Assembly (NCBI GenBank): GCA_022647725.1
Contig: JALCLG010000001.1
Span: forward strand, 1,590,001-1,654,000
Direction: 5' to 3'
Source: Bacilli bacterium
GTDB taxonomy: Bacteria; Bacillota_I; Bacilli_A; RFN20; CAG-288
DNA: 64,000 nucleotides
Positions 26,113 through 34,859 of this stretch are shown here, piece by piece (positions within the stretch are counted from its first letter, which is position 1; each line of letters begins with the position of its first letter). The notes below the pieces were generated by a model that did not search any database, was not told the DNA's origin, and saw nothing but the letters and a program-made list of their open reading frames with translations. The position numbers and the translations under genes were made by a program.

Positions 26113-26900
26113 TCCGGCTGGAACATATCTACAAAGATTTTGAGACCAACAACCCGGCCTTCCCGATTCACCATGTCCTCAAAGACCTGAACCTGACCAT
26201 CCAGGACGGCGACTTCGTCACCGTCATCGGCTCCAACGGTTCCGGCAAGTCCACCCTCTTAAACACCATTGCCGGCTCCCTCCGTCCGACCTCTGGCAAA
26301 GTCTTCTTCGATGACAAGGATGTGACGGACTTGAAAGACTATCAGCGGGCCGGCTATATCGGCCGGGTCTTCCAGGATCCGACCATCGGAACCATCGGCG
26401 ACATCACCATCGAAGAGAACCTGGCCTTAGCCTTAAGACGGGGCGAGAAACGGACCCTCCGCTGGGCCTTGAAGAAGGAATATCTCGATATCTACAAGGA
26501 AAAATTAAGTCCGCTCAATCTGGGACTGGAGAACCGCATGCAGGATCGGATCAGTTCCCTCTCCGGCGGCCAGCGGCAATCGGTCACCCTGCTGATGGCA
26601 GCGCTGAAGAAGCCAAAGCTTCTTCTCCTGGATGAACATACCGCTGCTTTGGATCCCAAGACCAGCAAGAAGATCCTCACCCTCACCGATACCCTGATCA
26701 AGGAGAACAACCTGACGGCGATGATGATCACCCACAATATGCGGGACGCCTTGACCTATGGCAACCGTCTCATCATGATCAGCGACGGCAAGGTCATTGC
26801 CGATATCGCCCGGGAAGAGAAGGATAAGCTGACGATTGAAGATCTCTACCGGAAATTCGATGAAGCCGAAGCCGAGATGACGGAAGAGGCAGACGTCTAG
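26109..26900 (+). CDS. ABC transporter ATP-binding protein (TrpZ-like)
   Basis: The 263-residue ATPase has Walker A GSNGSGKST, Q-loop region RVFQDPTIGTIGDITI, signature LSGGQRQ, Walker B KLLLLDEHTAALDP and the switch His in MITHNMRDAL. It belongs to the group of ATPases that pair with TrpY-type permeases. Its ATG overlaps the permease stop (ATGA), showing translational coupling. It powers the import of the ligand bound by the lipoprotein. A strong hairpin terminator follows directly. Confidence 0.95.
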   Translation: MIRLEHIYKDFETNNPAFPIHHVLKDLNLTIQDGDFVTVIGSNGSGKSTLLNTIAGSLRPTSGKVFFDDKDVTDLKDYQRAGYIGRVFQDPTIGTIGDITIEENLALALRRGEKRTLRWALKKEYLDIYKEKLSPLNLGLENRMQDRISSLSGGQRQSVTLLMAALKKPKLLLLDEHTAALDPKTSKKILTLTDTLIKENNLTAMMITHNMRDALTYGNRLIMISDGKVIADIAREEKDKLTIEDLYRKFDEAEAEMTEEADV

Positions 26901-26942
26901 AAAAAAGCTTCTTTGCCACACCATGGCAGGGAAGCTTTTTTA
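26901..26942 (+). terminator. Terminator of the TrpXYZ-like operon
   Basis: AAAAAGCTTC (26902-26911) pairs with GAAGCTTTTT (26931-26940), with an inner TGCC/GGCA helix. Confidence 0.92.
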
Positions 26943-26969
26943 AGATAGCAAATCCTCGTTCCAAGAACC

Positions 26970-26993
26970 AAAAAAGCCCTCTTGCGAGGGCTC
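26970..26993 (-). terminator. Terminator downstream of tRNA-Leu
   Basis: On the minus strand GAGCCCTC, a GCAA loop and GAGGGCTT are followed by a T run. Confidence 0.85.
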
Positions 26994-27002
26994 TTCATTC
27001 AA

Positions 27003-27086
27003 TGGTGCGGACGGAGAGACTCGAACTCTCATGGGGTACCCACACGCACCTCAAACGTGCGCGTCTACCAGTTTCGCCACGTCCGC
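27003..27086 (-). tRNA. tRNA-Leu (anticodon GAG)
   Basis: Class II tRNA of 84 nt with encoded CCA. The acceptor stem is GCGGACG/CGTCCGC with discriminator A, the D-arm is GCG...CGC, and the anticodon arm is CACGT/GCGTG with loop TTGAGGT. There is a long variable arm, and the T-arm is GAGAG/CTCTC with TTCGAGT. Reads CUC and CUU. Confidence 0.95.
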
Positions 27087-27103
27087 AGCTAAACAGCTTC
27101 ATA

Positions 27104-27132
27104 ATTATACCTACTCTTGGTATTCAAATCAA
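27104..27132 (-). promoter_or_regulatory. Promoter of tRNA-Leu
   Basis: On the minus strand TTGATT (27127-27132) and TATAAT (27104-27109) are separated by 17 nt. The predicted start lies about 10 nt before the mature tRNA. Confidence 0.75.
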
Positions 27133-27163
27133 GAATAACTTACAATATTACCGGTAAACAATC

Positions 27164-27865
27164 ATGGATAAACGTTCCTTCATTGGCGAAAGAGAATATC
27201 TGCGGAAAGACGGCACGACTTTCAAGGCTAAAATCTACCATAAAAACAACAATAACGGCATCACCGTCAGGGTTGTCTACGGGGAGATGGAACTTTATGT
27301 TTCTTCCTATACCACGATGAGCCATCTCGATGAGGTGGTCAATCGGGTCGCTTTGAAGTATTCCGACCGGATCCTGAACCGCCCTTTCATGAAAGAGGGC
27401 ATCTATGCCTATGTGTTAGGAAAGAAACGCTACTTCACGAACGATGTCTCTCTTAAGGATAATGAAACCTTCTTCTACGTCCCCAAGACCGTCAAGGATC
27501 CCTTGACGACGTATAAGAAGGATTTCTTAGCTTATATCAAGCCGCGTGTCATCAGTCTCGGGACCCGGATGGGCGTGGACCTCTCCCTGTGGAAGATCCG
27601 GACCGGACTCTTCTTAACCTATTACGGCGTTTGCTTCCCGACCAAGCATCAGCTCAAATTCGATTACCGTCTCTTTGCCTATCAGCCCGCCATCAGCGAT
27701 GCCATCATCTATCATGAGATAGCCCATACCTTTGATATTCACCATGATGACCGCTTTTATGCTATAGTAAAAACCTATTGCCCGGATTACGATGCCCTGG
27801 ATGAGGATATCCAGGCCGGGCGGTTTGAGGGAAGGCTGGATCATTATGTCCTATCGGATCATTGA
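27164..27865 (+). CDS. YgjP/DUF45-like zinc metallopeptidase
   Basis: The 233-residue protein has the metal site YHEIAHTFDIHHDDRFY near the C-terminus, an HExxH motif followed by a histidine-rich segment as in YgjP/DUF45 (M48-like) proteins. The N-terminal half is a beta-rich region with ITVRVVYGEMELYVS. No signal peptide, so probably cytoplasmic. No good SD is seen before ATG 27164. It overlaps the following methyltransferase gene by 20 nt, so the two are translated together. The physiological substrate of the family is not established. Confidence 0.82.
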   Translation: MDKRSFIGEREYLRKDGTTFKAKIYHKNNNNGITVRVVYGEMELYVSSYTTMSHLDEVVNRVALKYSDRILNRPFMKEGIYAYVLGKKRYFTNDVSLKDNETFFYVPKTVKDPLTTYKKDFLAYIKPRVISLGTRMGVDLSLWKIRTGLFLTYYGVCFPTKHQLKFDYRLFAYQPAISDAIIYHEIAHTFDIHHDDRFYAIVKTYCPDYDALDEDIQAGRFEGRLDHYVLSDH

Positions 27866-28565
27866 GTCAGACGATAACAAGACGTACAAAGACCTTCTGA
27901 AGATCAAGAAGGGCGACCCTGAGAAGGGGCTCTTTCTGGTGGAAGGTCAGGATCTGGTCGATGAAGCCAACAAGGAAGGCCTCTTGAAAGGCCTGATCGT
28001 TCCCCTCAATACCAAGGCTCCCTGGACCGACTATCCCATCTACGGATTACGGGAAGCTCTCTATCGGAACTTATCCTCCTATCAGTCCTTGCCGGTCTGC
28101 ATGGGCATCTGCGAGAAGAAGATGGATGCCAATGTGGGAAGAAGGGTCGTCTATCTTGATTCCGTTCAGGATCCTGGCAACGTCGGCACCATCATCCGGA
28201 CAGCCCTATCTTTCAACTATTCCGGCGTGGTTCTCTCCACGGATTCGGTCTCGCTTTACAACAGCAAGGTCATTCAGAGCACCAAGGGAGCACTTTTTCA
28301 CCTGCCAATATGGCGTTCGGACTTGAAACAATTTGTTAATCAAGGCTATAATATCTTTGTCACTTCACTTGCGGGTGAGGATGAACGGCTGCAAGGTCCG
28401 CTTCCGGAACCCTTTGTGCTGGTCTTCGGCAACGAAGGCCATGGGGTCAGGGAAGAGTACCAGGCGCTCGGCAAGAAGCTCCGGATTGAGATGAGCGGCA
28501 TTGATTCCCTCAATGTGGCCGTCGCCAGCGGAATCTTCCTGTACCGGTTTGCCAAACGAGGTTAA
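27846..28565 (+). CDS. SpoU/TrmH-family RNA 2'-O-methyltransferase
   Basis: The 239-residue protein has an N-terminal RNA-binding region (FLVEGQDLVDEA) and a SPOUT catalytic domain. Motif 1 is DSVQDPGNVGTIIRTA, motif 2 is LVFGNEGHGV, and motif 3 is LNVAVASGIFLYRF. It methylates ribose 2'-OH in rRNA or tRNA with S-adenosylmethionine; the target base cannot be deduced. ATG 27846 (MSYRIIES) is taken as the start because conserved sequence begins there and GGAAGG lies upstream; the frame extends 18 codons further upstream without an SD. Confidence 0.9.
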   Translation: MSYRIIESDDNKTYKDLLKIKKGDPEKGLFLVEGQDLVDEANKEGLLKGLIVPLNTKAPWTDYPIYGLREALYRNLSSYQSLPVCMGICEKKMDANVGRRVVYLDSVQDPGNVGTIIRTALSFNYSGVVLSTDSVSLYNSKVIQSTKGALFHLPIWRSDLKQFVNQGYNIFVTSLAGEDERLQGPLPEPFVLVFGNEGHGVREEYQALGKKLRIEMSGIDSLNVAVASGIFLYRFAKRG

Positions 28566-28567
28566 GG

Positions 28568-29509
28568 ATGGAAACGTATCTGGATTCGGTGGAAGTCTTC
28601 AAAGAGAATGACCCGCGGGTCATCGTTAGTAAGCCCGTCCGTAAGACGGCTCTTTTGTGTTTCAACGGCTTCCAGAATTCTGACACCCACGATGCCACCG
28701 AGATGATGGATTATTTCAACAAGTCCTTTGCCAAAGATTATCCGGACTGTGTCCTTGTTCCGGTGCATCTCTTCTATCCGGCCGACAAAGCCAGCCATCA
28801 CTACAGGCTTTTTGAACGTCGGGCCCGGGAAGTCATCGACGAGTATGTTGCCAAAGGCTATGACCTGATTCTCATGGGCTACTCCTTCTCCGGAGCCTTA
28901 GCCTGCAAGTTGGCCAAAGAGTATGCGGAGCATATCGTCAAGCTGATTCTGGTGGCACCGGTCTACGATACCATCCTGAACGGCATGATCCCGCATTACA
29001 TCAAATATGCCTGGAAATTCCATAAGCTTTCCAAAAAATACGGTGCCAGGGCGGCCAATGCCATCGGCCGCAAGACGACCCAGGGCCTCTTCGGCCTGCT
29101 TTGCGCAATCCTCTCCTCCTTGGTCCTTAACCGCCATTACTTCCGTAAAGTCAGTGCTCCGACCTTGGTGATCCGGGGCGAGGATGATCTTCTCTGCACC
29201 CAGCATTCTATCCGGAAGGTCCTGCATGGCCTCCACAAGACACCGCATCTCTATTACCGCTATCCCGGCATGACCCACGGCATCCTGAAGTCCATCAAGG
29301 CAAACGGCATCGTCTATGAGGACATCCTCCATGTCTCCTTTGCTACCCCGTTCCTTCTCGAGAAACATGCCGTCGATGTCGAAGCCAGAAAAGTCAGCAA
29401 GATCAAATACGACGAAGACGGCGAGAGGATTCCTACCTTCACCGAAATCTTCTCGGAGATCGATCCCGATGCCGACAGCGAGACGAAGCAGGAGCAGGAA
29501 GGTCTCTAG
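28568..29509 (+). CDS. Alpha/beta hydrolase
   Basis: This 313-residue protein shows an early strand TALLCFNGFQNSDTH, the nucleophile elbow GYSFSGALA, an acid segment RGEDDLLCTQ and a late His in YPGMTHGILKS, in the canonical order of an alpha/beta hydrolase. The C-terminal 50 residues are charged and lack family features. There is no signal peptide. GAGG lies before ATG 28568, 2 nt after the methyltransferase stop. It is the last gene of a three-gene unit ending at a terminator. Substrate unknown. Confidence 0.82.
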   Translation: METYLDSVEVFKENDPRVIVSKPVRKTALLCFNGFQNSDTHDATEMMDYFNKSFAKDYPDCVLVPVHLFYPADKASHHYRLFERRAREVIDEYVAKGYDLILMGYSFSGALACKLAKEYAEHIVKLILVAPVYDTILNGMIPHYIKYAWKFHKLSKKYGARAANAIGRKTTQGLFGLLCAILSSLVLNRHYFRKVSAPTLVIRGEDDLLCTQHSIRKVLHGLHKTPHLYYRYPGMTHGILKSIKANGIVYEDILHVSFATPFLLEKHAVDVEARKVSKIKYDEDGERIPTFTEIFSEIDPDADSETKQEQEGL

Positions 29510-29517
29510 ATAGCATT

Positions 29518-29551
29518 AAAAATCCCCGGGCGCTGAACCCGGGGATTTTTT
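29518..29551 (+). terminator. Strong terminator
   Basis: AAAAATCCCCGGG (29518-29530) pairs with CCCGGGGATTTTT (29538-29550). Confidence 0.93.
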
Positions 29552-29581
29552 GATTCGCTGAACGGCTCTTGGGTGATTATT

Positions 29582-29956
29582 CTAGGCTCCGACCGAATGG
29601 AGCCCGATCACAATGCCGATGACAAACCAGACGATGCAGAAGACGATGCCCACCCAGCATAAGGTCCGGTCCCGATCCTCATCGCTGAGACAAAGCCCGA
29701 TGATGCCTAAGACCAGTCCGACAAAGCCACCGAGAACACCAAAGACGCAGGCACAGATGCATAGCGCATGATAGTCGTGATAGACATAGGTATTGTCATC
29801 GGGATAATCATAGGTGGCACCTGTCGACGGAGGATAGGAAGTCGACGTATCCGCAGCAGACGTCTCCGTTGCCGCTGTCGTCTCCACAGGTTTGCCGCAG
29901 AAAGGACAGAATTTGCTATTGTCCGGTATCTCCTTGCCGCAATTATTGCAATACAT
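29582..29956 (-). CDS. Zinc-ribbon membrane protein
   Basis: A 124-residue protein. The N-terminus MYCNNCGKEIPDNSKFCPFC has two CxxC pairs forming a zinc ribbon. A Thr/Ser/Ala linker follows, then two or three hydrophobic segments rich in Gly and Ile. Such zinc-ribbon plus transmembrane proteins are widespread in Firmicutes and mostly uncharacterised. ATG 29956 is chosen because AGGAGGAC lies 6 nt upstream; a longer frame to 30004 has no SD. Monocistronic. Confidence 0.85.
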   Translation of the reverse strand: MYCNNCGKEIPDNSKFCPFCGKPVETTAATETSAADTSTSYPPSTGATYDYPDDNTYVYHDYHALCICACVFGVLGGFVGLVLGIIGLCLSDEDRDRTLCWVGIVFCIVWFVIGIVIGLHSVGA

Positions 29957-30080
29957 AAAACAGTCCTCCTCATTCTTTTTTAGGATAACACCTAGCCTAA
30001 GCAAAAAAAGTGACAGTTTTGGGTAAAAACTATGTAAGGGCTTTCTCCTAGAAAAAGAAGCTCCTTTATTTCTTCTCCTC

Positions 30081-30108
30081 TTGCATTCCTCAACGGATGA
30101 TTTAGAAT
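30081..30108 (+). promoter_or_regulatory. Promoter of the T-box/metNIQ operon
   Basis: TTGCAT (30081-30086) and TAGAAT (30103-30108) with 16-nt spacing lie just upstream of T-box stem I. Confidence 0.65.
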
Positions 30109-30115
30109 ATCCCTC

Positions 30116-30384
30116 GTAAAAGCGTGGACGAGGAAGAGTAGCTTCCGAAACGATTTCTAGGGAGTCCCTGGCGGGTTGGAAGGGGATAATCGGAAGAAGC
30201 GAACATGGCCTCTGAGCTTCAAAGACGAAGATAGTAATCTTTGACGGGTAAGCCCGTGACAGCGGCGAGTATCGACAGGGTACTCATCAAGGTTATTCCG
30301 GCAACGGGTAACGAATTAAGGTGGTAACACGGGATTAACCGTCTCGTCCTTAAACTCTAACGGTTTAAAGGCGAGACTTTTTTT
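30116..30384 (+). promoter_or_regulatory. T-box riboswitch, methionine specifier
   Basis: The leader begins with the T-box 5' pattern GGACGAGGAAGAGTAG (from about 30126). It has GAACATGGCC at 30201-30210 with the likely specifier ATG at 30205-30207, and the T-box sequence AAGGTGGTAACACGG at 30318-30332 with the NCCA-pairing GGTGG, followed by the terminator. It precedes metNIQ, so uncharged tRNA-Met would favour antitermination and expression of methionine import. Confidence 0.9.
30341..30384 (+). terminator. T-box terminator
   Basis: GTCTCG...CCTTAAAC pairs with GTTTAAAGG...CGAGAC with small bulges and is followed by seven Ts. The left arm overlaps the T-box antiterminator region. Confidence 0.85.
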
Positions 30385-30414
30385 ATTCAAAGTCTGGCCG
30401 GAGAGGAGCCGATT

Positions 30415-31407
30415 ATGGCATCTCTGCGGGATGAAATCGTTCTCCAGGATCTCACCAAGTCCTTTGACGGACGGGTGGTTCTGGATCATATCTCTTTGAC
30501 GGTCTCCAAGGGGGATATCTATGGTATCCTCGGCCTTTCGGGCGCCGGTAAATCCACCCTGGTCCGCTGCATCAACGGCTTAGAGACCTTCGACAGCGGA
30601 AAAGTTTTCTTCGAAGGACGGGAGCTTTGCTCTCCCGGCCATCCGATTCAGCGGCAGGATCGGGAAAAGATTGCCATGATCTTCCAGTCCTTCAACCTGC
30701 TGCAGCAGCGGACGGTCTTAGGGAACGTCTCCTTAGCCATGGAGATCACCCATGTTGAGAAAACCGAACGACTGAAACGGGCTAAAGAAGCCCTGCTCCG
30801 GGTCGGACTCAGCGACAAGGCCGACTGCTATCCGTCGCAACTCAGTGGCGGACAGCAACAGCGGGTTGCCATTGCCCGGGCCTTAGCCCTCAAGCCTTCC
30901 GTTCTCTTAAGCGATGAAGCAACTTCGGCCCTTGATCCGGAGACGACCAATTCGATTCTGGAGCTTCTCCATGGCCTGAACCGAGATCTCGGGCTGACCA
31001 TCCTGATGATCTCCCATCAGATGAACGCCATTGAACAGATCTGCAACAAGGTGGCCATCCTCGACAAAGCCAAGATCATCGAAAACGGCGATATGAGCGA
31101 TATCTTCCTCAATCCGCAGGCCCCCATCACCAAGAGCCTCATCTATTCCAACCATGTCCATACCTCCCTCGATGATAAAAGGCTGATCCGTATTCTCTTT
31201 GACGGCAACACCGATGAACCGCTTATCTCCAACATCGTCCAGGACTGCCAGATTCTGGTCTCCATCGTCTATGCCGATACGAAGGTGACGGATGGCAAGG
31301 CTTACGGACAGACCATCATCAAGCGTCCCAGCTCCGAAAAGGATGTCCAGAAGCTGGAGAAGTACCTGACGCTCAAGCAGGTGAGGTATGAGGAGGTGAA
31401 TCCATGA
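30415..31407 (+). CDS. metN: Methionine ABC transporter ATP-binding protein
   Basis: The 330-residue ATPase has Walker A GLSGAGKST, signature LSGGQQQRVAIARAL, Walker B VLLSDEATSALDP and switch His in MISHQMNAI. After residue 230 comes the ACT-like NIL domain typical of MetN, which binds methionine and inhibits transport in its homologues. AGAGGAG precedes ATG 30415. It overlaps metI by 4 nt. The Met T-box upstream supports the substrate assignment. Confidence 0.95.
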   Translation: MASLRDEIVLQDLTKSFDGRVVLDHISLTVSKGDIYGILGLSGAGKSTLVRCINGLETFDSGKVFFEGRELCSPGHPIQRQDREKIAMIFQSFNLLQQRTVLGNVSLAMEITHVEKTERLKRAKEALLRVGLSDKADCYPSQLSGGQQQRVAIARALALKPSVLLSDEATSALDPETTNSILELLHGLNRDLGLTILMISHQMNAIEQICNKVAILDKAKIIENGDMSDIFLNPQAPITKSLIYSNHVHTSLDDKRLIRILFDGNTDEPLISNIVQDCQILVSIVYADTKVTDGKAYGQTIIKRPSSEKDVQKLEKYLTLKQVRYEEVNP

Positions 31408-32075
31408 ACGGCATTGATTTATGGACAATCACCTGGGAAACGATGCTGATGACCTTCCTCTCCACTGCCTTAAGCTATCTGGTCGGTCTGCCCTTAGGTG
31501 TCCTGTTATCGGCAACTTCCAAGAACGGCATCCATCCCCGACGGATCCTGAATACGGTCTTAGGCGTGATCGTCAACTTCCTCCGCTCCATTCCTTGTCT
31601 GATTCTCATCGTGGTGCTGCTGCCAGTCAGCCGGGCTATCGTTGGCCGGGGGACGGGCGAATGGTACACGATGATCATCCCGCTCTTCTTCAGTTCGTTT
31701 GCCTTTGTGGCCCGGCTGGTTGAACAGTCCTTAAGCGATGTCGATGCCGGGGAAGTCGAAGCCGTCCGTTCCTTAGGAGCCAACGACTGGCAGCTCATCA
31801 CCAAGGTCATCCTTCCCGAAGCCCGGTCCAGTCTGCTGATGGGCGTGGCAGTGACACTGGTCAATGTGATCGGCTATACCGCCTTCGCCTACAACATCGG
31901 TGCCGGCGGACTGATCTCGCAGATCTACAACTTCTATGTCGGCCATACCCCGGATTTCCTTACCTATGGCGTCTTCTGGGTGATGATTGTTCTGGTCGTC
32001 GTGCTGGTTCAGGTGATACAGGAAGCGGGTTTGTTCTTAGCCAAGAAATTGGATAAAAGGAGAAAAATAAAATGA
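31404..32075 (+). CDS. metI: Methionine ABC transporter permease
   Basis: This 223-residue integral membrane protein has about five transmembrane helices. It carries the BPD_transp_1 motif around EAVRSLGANDWQLITKVILPEA, the cytoplasmic EAA loop that docks to MetN. The size and the ILNTVLGVIVNFLRSIP segment match MetI. The start overlaps metN (ATGA) and the stop overlaps metQ, so the three genes are translationally coupled. Confidence 0.95.
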   Translation: MNGIDLWTITWETMLMTFLSTALSYLVGLPLGVLLSATSKNGIHPRRILNTVLGVIVNFLRSIPCLILIVVLLPVSRAIVGRGTGEWYTMIIPLFFSSFAFVARLVEQSLSDVDAGEVEAVRSLGANDWQLITKVILPEARSSLLMGVAVTLVNVIGYTAFAYNIGAGGLISQIYNFYVGHTPDFLTYGVFWVMIVLVVVLVQVIQEAGLFLAKKLDKRRKIK

Positions 32076-32917
32076 AAAAGACCCTATTGAAAGTCGTGGC
32101 GGTTCTGGGATTGTCCTGTGGCTTTGTGACGGGCTGCAAGAAGAGCGATACGACCATCACCGTCTGTGCCAGTCAGACGCCGCATGCCGAGGTATTGGAG
32201 AATGCCATGGCTCCGGTGCTGAAACAGAAAGGCTACACTCTGAAGGTGACCGTTCTCGATTGGTCGTTGCAGAATGATGCTGTTTATAACGGCGACTATG
32301 ATGCCAACTACTTCCAGCACCGTCCCTATCTGCAGTCGTATGATTCGGGCACGGCTAACTACAGCGACAGCTACACCTACACCAAGGTTTTCCCGACGGC
32401 AGCGGTCCACTTTGAGCCCTTACGAATCTATGCCGGCAAATCCACGGCAGCTGATTTCCAGAGCAAGAAAGCCTTAAGCACGACCACCTATGAAATCTGT
32501 AACGATCCTTCCAATGCCTTACGGGCTTTGGATCTGTTGGTTGCCAATGGCGTCATTGCCTCCTATGAGAAGGATGAGAAAGGCAATCCATCCAACGTAC
32601 CCGCTAACATCCATCTCATCGCGGAGGAGCAGCTGGTAGCCAGCAAACCTGATTATGACTACGCTCTGCTTCCCTGCAACACAGCCCTGACCGGTCATCT
32701 GACGGCCGATACGACCTTGCCGGTCGAAAGTGATACCGTTGCGGATGCCAAGGCCAACGTCATTGCCGCTAACGTCAGCAAGTATCAGAAGGACAGTGCC
32801 TACAAGAAGAAAATCGATGCTTTGAGTGATGCCGCCTTGTCGTCGGCGGTTGCCTCCTATCTTCTGGAAACCTATAAAGGCGTCATTGAGACCTATCAGA
32901 AAGACTTAAGAGCTTAA
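32072..32917 (+). CDS. metQ: Methionine-binding lipoprotein
   Basis: The 281-residue lipoprotein has a signal peptide with lipobox FVTGC (Cys22). The NlpA/MetQ family segments ITVCASQTPHAEVLENA and DYDANYFQHRPYL form the ligand pocket. It delivers methionine to MetNI at the outer face of the membrane. The ATG overlaps the metI stop, and the gene ends before a bidirectional terminator. Confidence 0.95.
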   Translation: MKKTLLKVVAVLGLSCGFVTGCKKSDTTITVCASQTPHAEVLENAMAPVLKQKGYTLKVTVLDWSLQNDAVYNGDYDANYFQHRPYLQSYDSGTANYSDSYTYTKVFPTAAVHFEPLRIYAGKSTAADFQSKKALSTTTYEICNDPSNALRALDLLVANGVIASYEKDEKGNPSNVPANIHLIAEEQLVASKPDYDYALLPCNTALTGHLTADTTLPVESDTVADAKANVIAANVSKYQKDSAYKKKIDALSDAALSSAVASYLLETYKGVIETYQKDLRA

Positions 32918-32934
32918 ACCAATCCGTTTCATTG

Positions 32935-32978
32935 AAAAAAGGTTTGCTGTCGGCCTTGCCGTGAGCAAACCTTTTTTT
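32935..32978. terminator. Terminator of metNIQ, shared with the convergent gene
   Basis: AAAAAAGGTTTGCT pairs with AGCAAACC plus seven Ts, with an inner CGGC/GCCG helix. Confidence 0.9.
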
Positions 32979-32983
32979 GTGAT

Positions 32984-33859
32984 TCAGAGAATCTCAATCG
33001 TATAGCTGAAGACGTCCTGGTGTCCGGGGGCAAGATGGGAGATGGCTTTCTTCCGAGAAATTTCTTTCTGAGGCACCATCTCATCCGGTAGTCCCCGCCA
33101 GGGCTCGACGGCGACATAATCGCCCCAGCCGGTATCTGACCAGACGGCCAGATACGGAATGCCTGGCTTATGGATTCGGATCTTGGAACCGTCCTTCTTT
33201 TCCAAGGTGACGGCAGCGAGGGTGTCGGCTTTCAGAATCAGGGTCGGAATCTTGCGGAAGAAGTCTTTGGAAAGGTCCAGATGATCGGTCGTCTGGTAAG
33301 GAACCTCGCCCAGACAGTAGGAGGCCGTCTCGTCCTGAGCAACCTGAACTAGAGCGAGCTTCTTCTCAAAGCGGAGGGTGGTTCCGGAAAGATCAAATTC
33401 CGTGGGCGTCCGTTTACCGGGAACCGCAAACGCAGGATGGCCGCCGATGGCATACGGAAGAGTTTCGGTTCCTATGTTGGTTATTGTATAGGAGACGACA
33501 ATGCTCTTGCCTTCCAGGTGATACCGGGCTTCCGCCTTAAACGGATAAGGATACTGAGTTAAAGTATCCGAATCGGAAACAAAGGACATGACGATATCGC
33601 CATTAGGGAGCTTGGCTTCGTTGGCTTTCATATACCGTAAAAGGCCATGATGCTTCATGGCATAGGTCTTGCCGTGATCCTGGTAGGTTCCGTCCTTCAG
33701 CCGGGCAATGAAGGGGAAGATGACAATATCCTGTCCCTTCCAGGAATCGGCTTTGGGCTGGTAGAGAAGCTCTTGCTTCCGGACTTTGTCGTAGATGGAG
33801 GCAAGACAGCCTCCTTGCGGATTGATGACGAGTCTCAGATCACTGTTTTCAGTTTCCAT
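32984..33859 (-). CDS. Aldose 1-epimerase family protein (LacX-like)
   Basis: The 291-residue beta-rich protein has LRLVINPQGGCLASIYD at the N-terminus, the conserved GLLRYM and YAIGGHPAFAVPG segments with the catalytic-type His, and a late W(R)GLPDE segment. These match LacX-type members of the galactose mutarotase superfamily, which interconvert sugar anomers. LacX proteins lack some GalM residues, so the exact sugar is uncertain. It is monocistronic and convergent with metQ. Confidence 0.85.
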   Translation of the reverse strand: METENSDLRLVINPQGGCLASIYDKVRKQELLYQPKADSWKGQDIVIFPFIARLKDGTYQDHGKTYAMKHHGLLRYMKANEAKLPNGDIVMSFVSDSDTLTQYPYPFKAEARYHLEGKSIVVSYTITNIGTETLPYAIGGHPAFAVPGKRTPTEFDLSGTTLRFEKKLALVQVAQDETASYCLGEVPYQTTDHLDLSKDFFRKIPTLILKADTLAAVTLEKKDGSKIRIHKPGIPYLAVWSDTGWGDYVAVEPWRGLPDEMVPQKEISRKKAISHLAPGHQDVFSYTIEIL

Positions 33860-33982
33860 AGTTGGCCTCTTTTGTCAGATGACACTGCGATTAACATAGC
33901 AAAAAACGATACTGAGTTAAAGGAAAAACGTGAATTTCAAGTTAAAACACAAGAAATGGTGCAACCGGGAGGAAATTTAGAT

Positions 33983-33988
33983 TATAAT
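33983..33988 (+). promoter_or_regulatory. -10 element upstream of the 34023 gene
   Basis: TATAAT lies 34 nt before the ATG, with AAGGGAGAT as SD. No clear -35 is visible. Confidence 0.5.
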
Positions 33989-34022
33989 AATTAAGTTACA
34001 AAGACGAAGGGAGATAAAATCA

Positions 34023-34481
34023 ATGACAGTCAAGACAGAGAACCATCAGCGCTTAGACCTTCTGAATCTGAAGGAAGGCATCTATTTCAATGAAGTCAAT
34101 TTCGGTCAGATCCATGCGATGCAGGCTTCCAAGAGCCCGTTCGGCGATGTGCAGTACGGCTATGTCGGCCGGATTCACAAAGGCGAGATCCAGTTCTTAA
34201 CCGGCAGCAAGCTCAGCACCTGCATTCCGATGAAGGGCAATTGGGATTACGGCTTCACCTTGGAAGGCTTAGCCGCCCATACTTTTGACGCCAAAGATGC
34301 TTTGGTCAAGGAAAATGCAGAAGAAAAGCGGAAATTCGTCTACATCAATGACAAATCAAAGCTGATTTTCAATGGCGATCCGAAGCTGACCTATCGGCTG
34401 TATATCCGTATCTTCGATACGAACTTAGTCGGCCAGACCAACTACCGTTGGATCACCCTCTACCTTGAAGAAAACCGTTAG
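34023..34481 (+). CDS. Hypothetical protein, 152 aa
   Basis: This protein has no signal peptide or membrane segment. It is beta-rich, with GDVQYGYVGRIHKGEIQFL and CIPMKGNWDYGFTLEGL. No family is recognised. A good SD (AAGGGAG) and its own promoter element and terminator mark it as a real, single-gene unit. Probably cytoplasmic. Confidence 0.75.
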   Translation: MTVKTENHQRLDLLNLKEGIYFNEVNFGQIHAMQASKSPFGDVQYGYVGRIHKGEIQFLTGSKLSTCIPMKGNWDYGFTLEGLAAHTFDAKDALVKENAEEKRKFVYINDKSKLIFNGDPKLTYRLYIRIFDTNLVGQTNYRWITLYLEENR

Positions 34482-34485
34482 AGTT

Positions 34486-34521
34486 AAAAAAAGGACCGGC
34501 GCTGAACCGGTCCTTTCTTTT
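34486..34521 (+). terminator. Terminator of the 34023 gene
   Basis: AAAGGACCGG (34490-34499) pairs with CCGGTCCTTT (34507-34516) and is followed by a T-rich tail. Confidence 0.9.
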
Positions 34522-34552
34522 GTTTAATGCACAAAACGAAACAACAGAGAAA

Positions 34553-34693
34553 TTAGTCCAGTTTAACAAAGTTGTCTTTGCTTGCGCCACATAAGGGGCA
34601 AACAAAACCATCTGGAAGTTCTTCTTCTTCGGTCTCGTAGACATAACCGCAGATTTGGCACTGGAAGTGGTGTAACTGTTTTTCTTCAGCCAT
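34553..34693 (-). CDS. Rubredoxin
   Basis: This 46-residue protein has two Cys pairs, Cys12-x2-Cys15 (CQICGYVY) and Cys32-x2-Cys35 ([14 protein letters not shown]), forming the mononuclear iron site of rubredoxin-like electron carriers. Length is normal. ATG 34693 has AAGGAG upstream; the longer upstream frame is not coding-like. Its presence fits an anaerobic or oxygen-stressed lifestyle. It is convergent with the 34023 gene. Confidence 0.92.
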   Translation of the reverse strand: MAEEKQLHHFQCQICGYVYETEEEELPDGFVCPLCGASKDNFVKLD

Positions 34694-34859
34694 CCTGTTT
34701 CTCCTTTCCTCAGGAATACAGAACCTTTCGACTAAGTTTATTATAGCTAACTGAATTTGAAATGTATAGTAAAGAATTTGTAAACCTTTAAAAAGGTGTC
34801 TGAAATAGGTTTCAGTGATAAAATAGACCTGTTGTTTTTTATTGAAAGGAGAACCTGTG

